From Oscillospiraceae bacterium (GTDB lineage: Bacteria > Bacillota > Clostridia > Oscillospirales > Oscillospiraceae): a stretch of 48,111 nucleotides of DNA. Positions 32,061-40,451 of the stretch are shown here, one piece after another (position 1 is the first letter of the stretch; every line of letters begins with the position of its first letter). A program made the position numbers and the translations under genes. Under the pieces are notes generated by a model. It saw only the letters and a list, made by a program, of their open reading frames with translations, ran no database searches and was not told the DNA's origin. Location of the stretch: assembly GCA_009787625.1 (NCBI GenBank), contig WQSX01000019.1, forward strand, positions 1 through 48,111, in the 5' to 3' direction.

Positions 32061-33020
32061 ATGGGTGGTACAATTTTAGATGTTTTTCTGTTGCTGGTTG
32101 GGTTTGTGGTGCTTATACAGAGTGCAAAGCTCTTCGTTGATTCAAGTGTGAATATCGCCAAGCGTTTAAAAATTTCTACTATGGTAATTGGCCTAACAAT
32201 TGTAGCGATGGGAACAAGTGCTCCGGAAGTTGTCATTAGTGTATCTGCTGCCGTTGGCGGAAGTAGTGACCTTGCTATAGCAAATGTCATCGGCTCAAAT
32301 ATCTTTAATTTGCTTTTTATCGTGGGTTTCTGCGCTTTACTTTTCCCTATTTCTATCAATATGAAGATGGTTTCAAGAGATTATTGGGTTTCTGTTGCGG
32401 CTACGGCTTTGCTTTTTGTTATGATTTTTATCTTTGATGATACCATTCCGCGGCTTGGAAGTTTGCTCCTTTTAGGCGGCTTTACGACTTACATGATAAT
32501 TGTTGTGCGCACGGCGCTAAAAAACAAGGCTCAGGAAAATTCCGATGAGCAAGAGGATTACACGCCTAAGCCACTTGGGCGAAGCATAATTTTTACGATT
32601 CTCGGAGCTGTCTTAATAATTATCGGTGGGCAACTTACTGTTTCAAGCGCGGTGAATATCGCTCTGGCTGTCGGTATGACAGAGCGCATCGTTGGGCTAA
32701 CCATAGTGGCCATGGGTACATCTTTGCCTGAACTTATAACTACAATCATAGCTTGCCGCAAAGGTGAGGGTGAGTTTGCGTTAGGGTTTATTATAGGCTC
32801 GAGCATTTTCAACATCATGTTTGTGCTTGGGATTGCAGGGCTTGTCATGCCACTTGCTGTAGATGGAAGTGTTGTGCATGATATGGCTGTTCTAACGTTA
32901 GGTACATTGGGATTTTACGTGCTTGCCCGTTCAGGAAAGCGGCTTGTGCGCTTAGAGGGGCTTTTGATGGTGTTGGTTTTTTTGGGGTATATGGGTTGGC
33001 TTATTTTCGCACCTACGTAA
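32061..33020 (+). CDS. Calcium/sodium antiporter family protein (CaCA, YrbG-like)
   Basis: A 319-residue membrane protein with the two inverted alpha repeats of cation/Ca exchangers: VAMGTSAPEVVISVSAAVGG then ANVIGSNIFNLLF, and VAMGTSLPELITTIIACRKG then FIIGSSIFNIMF. The GTSxPE motifs carry the ion-binding acidic residues. Ten membrane segments with a short central cytoplasmic loop (about 155-175). It exchanges Na+ (or H+) for Ca2+ or a related cation. The ribosome site is weak (GAGAGTAGG at a distance). Confidence 0.94.
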   Translation: MGGTILDVFLLLVGFVVLIQSAKLFVDSSVNIAKRLKISTMVIGLTIVAMGTSAPEVVISVSAAVGGSSDLAIANVIGSNIFNLLFIVGFCALLFPISINMKMVSRDYWVSVAATALLFVMIFIFDDTIPRLGSLLLLGGFTTYMIIVVRTALKNKAQENSDEQEDYTPKPLGRSIIFTILGAVLIIIGGQLTVSSAVNIALAVGMTERIVGLTIVAMGTSLPELITTIIACRKGEGEFALGFIIGSSIFNIMFVLGIAGLVMPLAVDGSVVHDMAVLTLGTLGFYVLARSGKRLVRLEGLLMVLVFLGYMGWLIFAPT

Positions 33021-33033
33021 AAACATTTTTTAC

Positions 33034-33083
33034 ACATGTAAACGCATTTTTTCGTACATGTAAACGCATTTTGGTGGTATAAT
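33034..33083 (+). promoter_or_regulatory. Promoter with 17-bp direct repeats (candidate operator)
   Basis: The 17-mer ACATGTAAACGCATTTT occurs exactly twice (33034-33050 and 33056-33072) with a 22-bp period, about two helical turns. A TGG-TATAAT extended -10 box follows (TATAAT at 33078-33083). The second repeat covers the expected -35 area, so a protein bound there would block or replace RNA polymerase contacts. The XRE regulator encoded just downstream is the obvious candidate binder. Confidence 0.65.
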
Positions 33084-33134
33084 ACGAGTGAAACACGTAT
33101 ACTCAACTCATCAACAAAAGGAGCGTGTGGTACC

Positions 33135-33848
33135 ATGACTATCAGTGAAAAGCTAAAGCAGGCACGGGCGGAGAGCGGGCTTTCTCAAGAGGAAGTCGCC
33201 GAGAAACTCGGTGTGAGCCGTCAAACCATGTCCAATTGGGAAAATGCAAGAAGTTATCCCGACATCGTGAGTGTAATAGCTTTGAGTGATATTTATAATG
33301 TAGCACTTGACTCCTTGATGAAAGGAGATACGGAAATGCAAAAACATTTACAGGAAAGCACAAACATAACTAAGAGCAATAAGCAGGTGGCGGCGAGTAT
33401 TATAGCACTAATGCTGGCTCTGCTCAGCACGGTGGGGGTTATAGTGGTTCTCGGTGGAGAACTTGGGGACTTTGCCGATCTTCCAACGCTAATGTTCATT
33501 GTTTTACCGCTACTTGCGGTGCTGACAATAACACGTAGTTTTAAACTGTTTTCCATAGGATTCAAAACGGCACTTTTCCCGAAAAGAAAAGTAGACGAAA
33601 TTATTAGGGCAAATGCGGCAAGGCTCTACAGGTTATTATCAAAAACAACGGCTCTCGCTACACTACTAAATATTATCATTTCTGCCGTGAATGTGCTAAT
33701 GGGCATGAGCTTTGAGGACCCCGCCGCAATGATGGCATTGCGGGCAAACGTAGCAACTATTTTAATAATTGTGGTATATGCTGCCGGGCTTATTATGTTC
33801 GTTTTCGAGCCGATAGCTTATATCTTGAGGCGAAGTGATGCGAGTTGA
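33135..33848 (+). CDS. XRE-family regulator with C-terminal membrane domain
   Basis: A 237-residue protein. Residues 1-65 form a Cro/C1-type helix-turn-helix (LKQARAESGLSQEEVAEKLG, then VSRQTMSNWENARSYPDIVS). Residues about 85-225 hold four hydrophobic segments, so the DNA-binding domain is tethered to the membrane. Such proteins are common in Clostridia and usually respond to envelope signals; ligand unknown. ATG with AAAGGAG 10 nt upstream. Two exact 17-bp direct repeats in its promoter suggest autoregulation. Confidence 0.92.
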   Translation: MTISEKLKQARAESGLSQEEVAEKLGVSRQTMSNWENARSYPDIVSVIALSDIYNVALDSLMKGDTEMQKHLQESTNITKSNKQVAASIIALMLALLSTVGVIVVLGGELGDFADLPTLMFIVLPLLAVLTITRSFKLFSIGFKTALFPKRKVDEIIRANAARLYRLLSKTTALATLLNIIISAVNVLMGMSFEDPAAMMALRANVATILIIVVYAAGLIMFVFEPIAYILRRSDAS

Positions 33849-33877
33849 GGTGCGGTAGAGGGTTACTGATTAATAAA

Positions 33878-33920
33878 AACAAGAACGGAGCATATCGAAA
33901 TGATATGCTCCGTTCTTGTT
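33878..33920. terminator. Bidirectional terminator
   Basis: A perfect 19-bp inverted repeat (33878-33896 and 33902-33920, loop GAAAT) lies between the convergent XRE and TetR genes. Read on the minus strand it is followed by GTTTTTATT-like sequence, giving a classic terminator for the TetR gene; on the plus strand it ends the XRE transcript. Confidence 0.88.
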
Positions 33921-33945
33921 TACGGCATCTGTTTAAATTTTGTAT

Positions 33946-34503
33946 CTATCTTTGCCACGCTTTGCGTGGAATGCGAATCAGCACTTTTAGCATCATTCTT
34001 GAAAGTTGCCTACGCGAGAGGGGTAGTTCCCCGACAAGCCACTCTTCAATGACCCCCACAACTCCCGAAACCGCAAACATCGCCTCTACAATATCAAACC
34101 CATAGGAGTCCACTTCCGGTGGCTCCGCCAATAATTTTTTTATAAAGGCTTTATTGATGCTCGCAAAAACCTGCCCTTTGTTTTCCTGCTGACTGAGCAA
34201 GATGAAAAGCTCTCGGTGCTGCTCCATATATCGAGTCATTCCATCTACGAATTTTATCAGATTCTTGGGGTCTGAACTGGGATATGCCTCATCAAACAAT
34301 CTTACCAAGTCATCACAGAGTTCACTCTCTATTGAATTGTACAGGTCAAACACATCTTTATAATGTAGATAAAAGGTTCCCCTGCCGAGGTCTGAGAGCC
34401 GAGTAATTTCAGCAACGGTGATCTGCCCAACTCCTTTAGTTTCCAAAAGCGTCAGAAAAGTTTCTCTAATAACCCGTCGGGTTTTAATAGTTCTTCTATC
34501 CAT
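33946..34503 (-). CDS. TetR/AcrR-family transcriptional regulator
   Basis: A 185-residue repressor. The N-terminal DNA-binding region (TRRVIRETFLTLLETKGVGQ, ITVAEITRLSDLGRGTFYLHY) is typical; the C-terminal ligand/dimer domain looks like the TetR_C_8-type group common in Bacillota. It is transcribed divergently from the radical SAM gene, with 152 bp between them that hold a TGAACA/TGTTCA palindrome close to its own start. It probably controls itself and the radical SAM gene. Ligand unknown. Confidence 0.92.
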   Translation of the reverse strand: MDRRTIKTRRVIRETFLTLLETKGVGQITVAEITRLSDLGRGTFYLHYKDVFDLYNSIESELCDDLVRLFDEAYPSSDPKNLIKFVDGMTRYMEQHRELFILLSQQENKGQVFASINKAFIKKLLAEPPEVDSYGFDIVEAMFAVSGVVGVIEEWLVGELPLSRRQLSRMMLKVLIRIPRKAWQR

Positions 34504-34520
34504 AATTTATTTCCCTCTAC

Positions 34521-34640
34521 TGAACAATATTAATAATCTGTTCATTTATGCACAACCTAGGTTAAATCGCATATTGCAGTTTCGTTTTACCTATATTACT
34601 ATAATAATGCACAATTGTTCAATAATCAACTATTGTTTAA
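34521..34640. promoter_or_regulatory. TetR/radical SAM divergent control region
   Basis: Contains TGAACA-N12-TGTTCA (34521-34544), the perfect palindrome AACCTAGGTT (34554-34563), a TATAAT (34600-34605, plus strand) and the half-site ATTGTTCA again at 34614-34621, followed by a near copy ATTGTTTAA at 34632-34640. The shared ATTGTTCA half-site next to both genes fits a TetR operator pair. Confidence 0.55.
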
Positions 34641-34655
34641 AAAGGAATAACATAA

Positions 34656-36149
34656 ATGAATATACTTTTAGTCTACCCTGAAAGTCCGGTAACATTTTGG
34701 AGCTTTAAACATGCGCTCAACTTCATAGGTAAAAAGGCCAATTTGCCGCCACTTGGAATCCTCACGGTTGCAGCTATGTTGCCTGAAAGCTGGAACCTAA
34801 AATTAATCGACATGAATGTCAAAAGTTTGAAAAACAAGGATATTTCGTGGGCAGATTATGTGTTTATCAGTGCGATGAATATTCAAAAAAAGTCAACACG
34901 CGAGGTTGTTGACCGCTGTAAAAAGCTCGGAGTAAAGACTGTAGCGGGCGGTCCACTCTTTGCAGGAGATTTTGAAGAATTTGATGATGTTGACCATTTG
35001 CTGCTCCACGAGGGTGAAGTCTGCGTCCCTAGGTTCCTTGCCGATTTAGAGGCAGGCACGCCGAAACACATATACGACTGGGAGAGATATCCCGCACTCA
35101 CAGAAACGCCAATCCCACGTTGGGATCTCGCTAACCCTAAGAAGTATGCAATGCTCAGCCTGCAATATTCCAGAGGTTGCCCGTTCAACTGCGAGTTTTG
35201 TAATGTGGTCACTCTCTTTGGGCATTCTCCCCGTACAAAAACATGTAATCAGATCATAGATGAACTTGAAATTATCTATAATTTGGGTTGGCGCGGTGGT
35301 ATTTTCTTTGTTGATGACAATTTCATCGGCAACAAAAATAAACTCAAAACCGAGGTTTTGCCCACAATCATCGAATGGATGCGAGAGCGAAACCATCCGT
35401 TCACGTTCTTTACGGAAGTTTCCATAAACATCGCCGATGATGAGGAACTTCTTAAACTCATGGGAGATGCGGGTTTTGACAACATATTTGTCGGAATTGA
35501 AACAGTAGACGAGGATAGCCTTGCCGAGTGCAATAAAATGCAAAACAAAAACCGTGACTTGATTGGAAACATTGCGCAAATCCAAAATCACGGTATGCAG
35601 GTCAGCGGAGGATTTATTCTAGGCTTTGACAACGACAAACCCTCTTCATTCACCGGAATGGTCAATTTTATTCAAAACAGCGGAATCGTCACTGCAATGG
35701 TAGGCGTATTAACTGCGCTTAAAGGCACAAAGCTCTTTGACCGCATGGAACAAGAGGGGCGCCTGTTGGGCGGAACCTCAGAGTCCAATATGGATATCAA
35801 TTTTAAAACAAAGATGCCAATTAATGATTTAATGGACGGTTATAAGAAAGTAGTACATTCGATTTATTCACCAAAAAACTACTATTCACGTGTCAAGTTG
35901 TTTCTGAAAAACTATAATCCTGCCGAGCGGCGCGGTTCACAAAAGGTTTCAGCGAGCTACATAAGTGCATTTTTCAAAGCTTGCTTTAAACTCGGTGTTG
36001 TGTCAAAAGGGCGCCTTGAATATTGGAAGCTCATAGGTTGGTCACTATTTAAGAAGCCCAAAGCTTTTGTCATGGCAGTGAAGCTTTCTGTCTTTGGTTA
36101 TCATTTTAGAAAATGTATGGCAGAGACTGCTATAAACGTGAGGAACTAG
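34656..36149 (+). CDS. B12-binding-domain radical SAM protein (DUF4070 type)
   Basis: A 497-residue protein. Residues 1-140 resemble a cobalamin-binding domain (MNILLVYPESPVTFW; the DxHxxG motif is replaced by DMNVKS at 52-57). The radical SAM cluster motif CPFNCEFC has its cysteines at 175, 179 and 182, then IFFVDDNFIGNK, NIFVGIETVDEDSL, and the C-terminal DUF4070-like part. The architecture matches the group containing the hopanoid C-2 methylase HpnP and many uncharacterised methyltransferases. ATG with AAGGA upstream. Divergent from a TetR regulator, which suggests it is inducible. Substrate unknown; no hopanoid genes are in view. Confidence 0.9.
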   Translation: MNILLVYPESPVTFWSFKHALNFIGKKANLPPLGILTVAAMLPESWNLKLIDMNVKSLKNKDISWADYVFISAMNIQKKSTREVVDRCKKLGVKTVAGGPLFAGDFEEFDDVDHLLLHEGEVCVPRFLADLEAGTPKHIYDWERYPALTETPIPRWDLANPKKYAMLSLQYSRGCPFNCEFCNVVTLFGHSPRTKTCNQIIDELEIIYNLGWRGGIFFVDDNFIGNKNKLKTEVLPTIIEWMRERNHPFTFFTEVSINIADDEELLKLMGDAGFDNIFVGIETVDEDSLAECNKMQNKNRDLIGNIAQIQNHGMQVSGGFILGFDNDKPSSFTGMVNFIQNSGIVTAMVGVLTALKGTKLFDRMEQEGRLLGGTSESNMDINFKTKMPINDLMDGYKKVVHSIYSPKNYYSRVKLFLKNYNPAERRGSQKVSASYISAFFKACFKLGVVSKGRLEYWKLIGWSLFKKPKAFVMAVKLSVFGYHFRKCMAETAINVRN

Positions 36150-36175
36150 GCGGAAATGCAAAATATCTACGAAAT

Positions 36176-36196
36176 GGGCGACCGGTTTGGTCGCCC
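36176..36196. repeat. Short palindrome of the GGGCGACC type, second copy
   Basis: GGGCGACC (36176-36183) and GGTCGCCC (36189-36196) with loop GGTTT, 27 bp after the radical SAM stop. Same stem as at 109-130. It is followed by TAATTTG, so it could weakly terminate the plus-strand transcript. Confidence 0.7.
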
Positions 36197-36292
36197 TAAT
36201 TTGTTTATACAGATAGTCTTGGGAAAATATGTGTAAGGACTCTATAGTAATTGCAGTGCTTTGTCATAGCCTCGCTAAAATTCTGTGCTTAT

Positions 36293-37162
36293 TTATTCCG
36301 GATTTTTGCTTTGCCAGTAGTTGAATCCTACGACTGTACAGACTATGACAACGCTGCCGATTAGGGCGAATGTTCCGGGAATCTCGGTTTCGGGCAGTAG
36401 CGCGAATGCCCCTGCAAGAAATACCCATGTCGGGTTGAGGATAGGCTCAATCGTCGAAATTAAGCAGGCGAGTAGTGCGGGTGTCTTTTTGATGCCGATG
36501 GAGAAAAATATGTATGCAAGTCCGACCTGCACAATTCCAAGGAATATCACGGCACCCCACGCCACCAAGTCGGCGGTGACATCAAATATTGCAAATGGCA
36601 CTCCGATTACGGTGTTAATAAGGAAAGCCAAAAATATTGCGTGTTCGGGTGTCGTGTCGGGGCGTTTGTTTCCGACATACACGCCTGCAAAGCTAAAGCC
36701 GGATATGACGGCTAAAATGTTGCCAAGCATGCCTGTGTCGCCGAGTTCATCGGCGAAAAACATTGTCATTCCCATGAGAGTGATGATTACAGCTATAATT
36801 TCACCGCGCCGTGGCTTTTTCTTATAAAACACAAAGAACATTACGATGATGAAGACAGGGGCTGTGAATTGCAAGACAATCGCCGCCGCCGCTGTTGTTA
36901 GCTGGTTTGCGAACACGAATAAAAAGGTCGTTCCGCTGACACCTAAGGCTGTGATGATGTTGCCAAAAGTGAAGTCAACCTTAAAGCTTCTTCGCCACAG
37001 TAAAAACAGCAATGCCGAAAATGCGGCACGCAGACCAATAATACTCATTGCGCTCCATGGTATAAATCTAATGAGTACTCCACCAAAACTCCAACAAATT
37101 GACGCAGCAATGATGTACGCTACACCTTTTTTATTATTTTCCGATTCTGTTGATAAATTCAT
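36293..37162 (-). CDS. DMT-superfamily (EamA) transporter
   Basis: A 289-residue protein with ten membrane segments and two EamA units (GVAYIIAASICWSFGGVLIR at the start; LAYIFFSIGIKKTPALLACL, then ISTIEPILNPTWVFLAG in the second unit). It belongs to the small-metabolite exporter/importer group. ATG at 37162, only 7 bp after the stop of the upstream permease gene, so the two are co-transcribed. It is not closely similar to the EamA protein at 31113. Confidence 0.9.
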   Translation of the reverse strand: MNLSTESENNKKGVAYIIAASICWSFGGVLIRFIPWSAMSIIGLRAAFSALLFLLWRRSFKVDFTFGNIITALGVSGTTFLFVFANQLTTAAAAIVLQFTAPVFIIVMFFVFYKKKPRRGEIIAVIITLMGMTMFFADELGDTGMLGNILAVISGFSFAGVYVGNKRPDTTPEHAIFLAFLINTVIGVPFAIFDVTADLVAWGAVIFLGIVQVGLAYIFFSIGIKKTPALLACLISTIEPILNPTWVFLAGAFALLPETEIPGTFALIGSVVIVCTVVGFNYWQSKNPE

Positions 37163-37169
37163 AGTCTTA

Positions 37170-38417
37170 TTAGCCTAGGAATACGAAGAATGCTGCGCCT
37201 ATGTAGCGGATTGCTACTCCGCAGATTAGTCCTATAAATGGGTTTTTTGTTATGGCTGTTACTGCCATTGCTGTTATGCCTGACACTATGGCCTCTGCGC
37301 CTAACACTTCGCCTGTGGCGAAATTTGGAGGAGGTGTGGCACCTTGGATTACGTTTCTTAGTTGTGGTACTAATGTTGAGAAAAAGCCTATTATAAACAG
37401 GAATCCTGCAAGGCTTTGGACGGGTACAAACTTGACTAGTTTGTTGATTAGCCCGAACAAGCAGAGAAATCCAAGCAACAGCATCATTAGAATCCCTGCA
37501 AGTACCGGCCATGCTGTTTGTGCGGTTGCGGAAATTATGGCTTCAATTGGCATACCGCCGAACAGGACTGTTGGAATATCTGCTACGCTGTTTATCACTG
37601 TCAGAGCGTCAATGTTCAGCGGGTTTAGCAGAACTCCTTCGGCGTCGCGCGGTCCAAAACCTGCTGTTATTGTTCCGAAAGCGATGTTTGTGCCTATGTT
37701 TATGCAGATAAATGCCAGAGAATAATACAAAGCAAGTAGGCCGAACTTTGGTTTGGTCATTTTAAAGCCTGCCCAAAATTCTTTTTTCCATGGACGGTTT
37801 TCCTCTGTGTCCTCGTCCATGTCCCCCGTGAATCCGTTGCTTTTTGCGAGATTGCTATAGTTGACTCTACGTCCTAGTTTGCCTGTTTCTTTGTTCTTTT
37901 GGAGGAATAGGAAATCAAGGGTTGAGACTGTAACAGAAACTGCGATTACGTAGACGAGCTGGTTTGGATCGCCCAGTGTCAGCCAAAATGTTACCAGCGC
38001 AGTGGCGAATGAAATTGCGCCTGTGCGTTTCTCTTGCGATATCATGTCTACAGAAATCTGAGAGACCATCAGACCGACACCTGCCATCATGCCCCATAAG
38101 ACAGGATTCCCTGCCCATTCGGCAATTGCTGTAACCCACCCCATAGCTCCGGCGACGACCATTACCACCACGGCGATGAGCAGAGCCGCGACTCTCTCGT
38201 TGGTGTTTTTTACGAAGTTGGAGACCGTGAGTATCGAGCTTTGCCCGGAAAGCGGGACGACATTCCCCGTAATTAAATTCCCTACGGATGCCACAAAGAA
38301 TGCAAATGCAGTGGGTTTCATTTTATAACCCATCTGCGCCGCCCACGCAAGCATTGTCAAACCGTTTATTGCAACAAAAACGACCGCGAGGACAAGAGCC
38401 GTGAAATCACCAAACAT
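37170..38417 (-). CDS. Polytopic permease, NCS2/UraA-fold-like
   Basis: A 415-residue membrane protein with about 11-12 hydrophobic segments. Stretches such as TAQTAWPVLAGILMMLLLGF and FVPVQSLAGFLFIIGFFSTL recall nucleobase (NCS2) or SulP-type permeases, but I do not see a diagnostic substrate motif. A large cytoplasmic loop (about residues 175-215) is rich in charged residues. ATG with GAGGGG upstream. Operon with the DMT transporter. Purine, sulfate-like or carboxylate transport are all possible. Confidence 0.5.
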   Translation of the reverse strand: MFGDFTALVLAVVFVAINGLTMLAWAAQMGYKMKPTAFAFFVASVGNLITGNVVPLSGQSSILTVSNFVKNTNERVAALLIAVVVMVVAGAMGWVTAIAEWAGNPVLWGMMAGVGLMVSQISVDMISQEKRTGAISFATALVTFWLTLGDPNQLVYVIAVSVTVSTLDFLFLQKNKETGKLGRRVNYSNLAKSNGFTGDMDEDTEENRPWKKEFWAGFKMTKPKFGLLALYYSLAFICINIGTNIAFGTITAGFGPRDAEGVLLNPLNIDALTVINSVADIPTVLFGGMPIEAIISATAQTAWPVLAGILMMLLLGFLCLFGLINKLVKFVPVQSLAGFLFIIGFFSTLVPQLRNVIQGATPPPNFATGEVLGAEAIVSGITAMAVTAITKNPFIGLICGVAIRYIGAAFFVFLG

Positions 38418-38518
38418 ACAGTAACCCCTCTTTCAACTTTTTGTTTTCCCAGGTGCATTATACGCCTATTTCTTCCGACTTTCAATATTAAATTTAATTA
38501 TTTTTTAACATTTTCACC

Positions 38519-39379
38519 TTACCCAATTATTGGGTCTAATGTACCTAGCGGATCGCCTGCTTTGTAGTTGAAACTTATCTTTACTGTTTGCCCTGATTTT
38601 ACCGGCATTTCGCTCTCCAGCGGCACGATTAGGTATTGGTTATACCACTCAACGGCTTCTTGGGTTTTGGGGTCTATCGCTAAAATGTTTTTTGTCAGTA
38701 TGCGAACTGCGTTAAATGTCCCGTCTGCCGTGATGGGTAGTGTGCCGCTCCAGCTGCATGAGAGGTCATATGGCAAATCATATTGTAATGTGTGATATAT
38801 GACAGGATTTCCGAGTTCCTTAGTTCTGGGCTGGGCGGCACTGTATGGATTTTGAAACAGCACAATCGGTGCATGATACCCTTCATACTCAAAATTTTGC
38901 ATGACAGGCTGAACAGCCTGAACTGTCGCCGCCGGTACAAATATCGGCAGGGGTTGTCCCGGAAAATGCTCACTGTAGTTTTTCTTAAAATGGTCAATGA
39001 CCCCGAGTTGCTTTTCGCAGAGCAGCCCTACATGCAACATTTCGCATACAACAACATCAACAGGCTCAGGCGGTATGTATTCAAAAGCATCGCCATAAAT
39101 GACTTCTACCCTATCGCCATTTGTATTTATGCTCAGAAGTTGGCGTGCTTTTTCTACCAGTTCGGGGTTAATATCCACTGAGTAGACCTTAGCGGCTCTC
39201 TGTGCCGCAAAATATGACAAAACCCCTGTGCCGCCGCCCAGTTCAAGCACCGTCCCACCCATTGGAACGGTCAAATCAATTGCCGTGCGAAACCCAACCG
39301 TGCGAAACTTATCGCCCAGCATGTCAAAATGATAGTGCAGAGGAATAATTTGCCCAAGTTCTCCGATATTATTGTTCAT
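38519..39379 (-). CDS. Class I SAM methyltransferase, PRMT-like
   Basis: A 286-residue protein. The SAM motif LELGGGTGVLSYFAAQ (residues 45-60) and the acidic post-I residue in YSVDINPE are clear. The segment VCEMLHVGLLCEKQ carries two glutamates (113 and 122) spaced like the 'double-E' loop of protein arginine methyltransferases, followed by a beta-rich C-terminal half (residues about 140-286) like the PRMT barrel. A bacterial PRMT-like enzyme is therefore likely, but small-molecule or other protein targets cannot be excluded. It lies 43 bp after the hemerythrin-CheX gene. Confidence 0.78.
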   Translation of the reverse strand: MNNNIGELGQIIPLHYHFDMLGDKFRTVGFRTAIDLTVPMGGTVLELGGGTGVLSYFAAQRAAKVYSVDINPELVEKARQLLSINTNGDRVEVIYGDAFEYIPPEPVDVVVCEMLHVGLLCEKQLGVIDHFKKNYSEHFPGQPLPIFVPAATVQAVQPVMQNFEYEGYHAPIVLFQNPYSAAQPRTKELGNPVIYHTLQYDLPYDLSCSWSGTLPITADGTFNAVRILTKNILAIDPKTQEAVEWYNQYLIVPLESEMPVKSGQTVKISFNYKAGDPLGTLDPIIG

Positions 39380-39422
39380 CGGATTTTGTACCTCGCATTT
39401 TAGATTTAATTATGTTTAAACA

Positions 39423-40271
39423 TTAGATAAAGCTCACGGCTAAAGCGACTTCGACAGCGCCTTTGCCTGTGTCTATAACAAATCTTTCGTCTGATGGCAG
39501 TGTTGACCTGTGCGATTCTATCGGGGGTTTTATGTCGCAGAAAATGCCTTTTATTGCCGTAATTTGTCGGCATACTGTGCCACCTATAATGTTTGACATT
39601 TCAAAGATTGCCGACATTTCCAATTCGCCTATGGTTTCCGGAGTATAGTTCAGCATTTCGTTGACTATGTCTTTAATAAAAGATGTGGGATATGTGATGT
39701 TGGTGTACCCCATTGCGCCATCGGTGAAACCAACTTTAACTGAAACAGAATCTGCGAAACATTCATCACAATCTGCTGTTACTTTCATGGATGCGGCAGG
39801 TAAGCCTACCATTTTTTCAAGAACATCACTCACACCAAAAAGCACCATTTCCTCGTGCTTCATGTATTTTTGCCCGCTCATCTCTGTGACATGTGTGTAG
39901 CGGCGGTCTGCATCAGTGACGTGATATAGTAGCCATGCGGCAAGAATTCCCACAAACACATTCACGTCATGCGGCGAAAAATCTGAGTCCTCAAGTATTT
40001 TTGCGTGTTGATTGACTGTACGCTTAAAGCCCTCATGCAATTTTTTGTGTGAGTAAAAATCCGGATATTTTATAGCCGTCAGATATGCCTCTTCTTCTTC
40101 AAAATGTGTGACCATATAATCCTCTAGGAAGTGTATAATTTCAACACATTTTTGCTTATCTACTGTGCCGCCGGAACGCAGTATTCTCACCAGATTTCCG
40201 ACATTTTCAAAGAGTTTTTTATGCTGAGCATCAATTGCGTCAACACCTATTCTTAAAGATTCTTTCCACAT
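39423..40271 (-). CDS. Bacteriohemerythrin fused to a CheX/CheC-like phosphatase domain
   Basis: A 282-residue soluble protein. Residues 1-127 are a hemerythrin with all seven di-iron ligands: His17, His56, Glu60, His75, His79, His117 and Asp122. Residues about 135-282 resemble the CheX chemotaxis phosphatase family (GVSDVLEKMVGLPA, then EMSAIFEMSNIIGGTVCRQI with the catalytic-type Glu and Asn). The combination suggests an O2- or redox-sensing phosphatase acting on a CheY-like partner. Start at 40271 (MWKESLRIG) with AAAGGA upstream. No other chemotaxis genes are in the window. Confidence 0.85.
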   Translation of the reverse strand: MWKESLRIGVDAIDAQHKKLFENVGNLVRILRSGGTVDKQKCVEIIHFLEDYMVTHFEEEEAYLTAIKYPDFYSHKKLHEGFKRTVNQHAKILEDSDFSPHDVNVFVGILAAWLLYHVTDADRRYTHVTEMSGQKYMKHEEMVLFGVSDVLEKMVGLPAASMKVTADCDECFADSVSVKVGFTDGAMGYTNITYPTSFIKDIVNEMLNYTPETIGELEMSAIFEMSNIIGGTVCRQITAIKGIFCDIKPPIESHRSTLPSDERFVIDTGKGAVEVALAVSFI

Positions 40272-40363
40272 ATAAACGACCATTCCTTTCAAAATCATCG
40301 GGCACAAAACGACTCATGGGGATAATGGTCAGTTTGATGTGCATAGGTTTAAGTGTCATTACC

Positions 40364-40391
40364 ATGATATATTAAACGCTCCAATTGTCAA
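40364..40391 (-). promoter_or_regulatory. Promoter of the hemerythrin-CheX gene
   Basis: Minus strand: TTGACA (40391-40386), a 16-bp spacer and TATCAT (40369-40364), about 93 bp before the start codon. Confidence 0.6.
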
Positions 40392-40451
40392 GCTTATTTT
40401 TATAGATTGGTGATAAATTTATAAAGAAATCAGCGTATGCGATACACTAAT

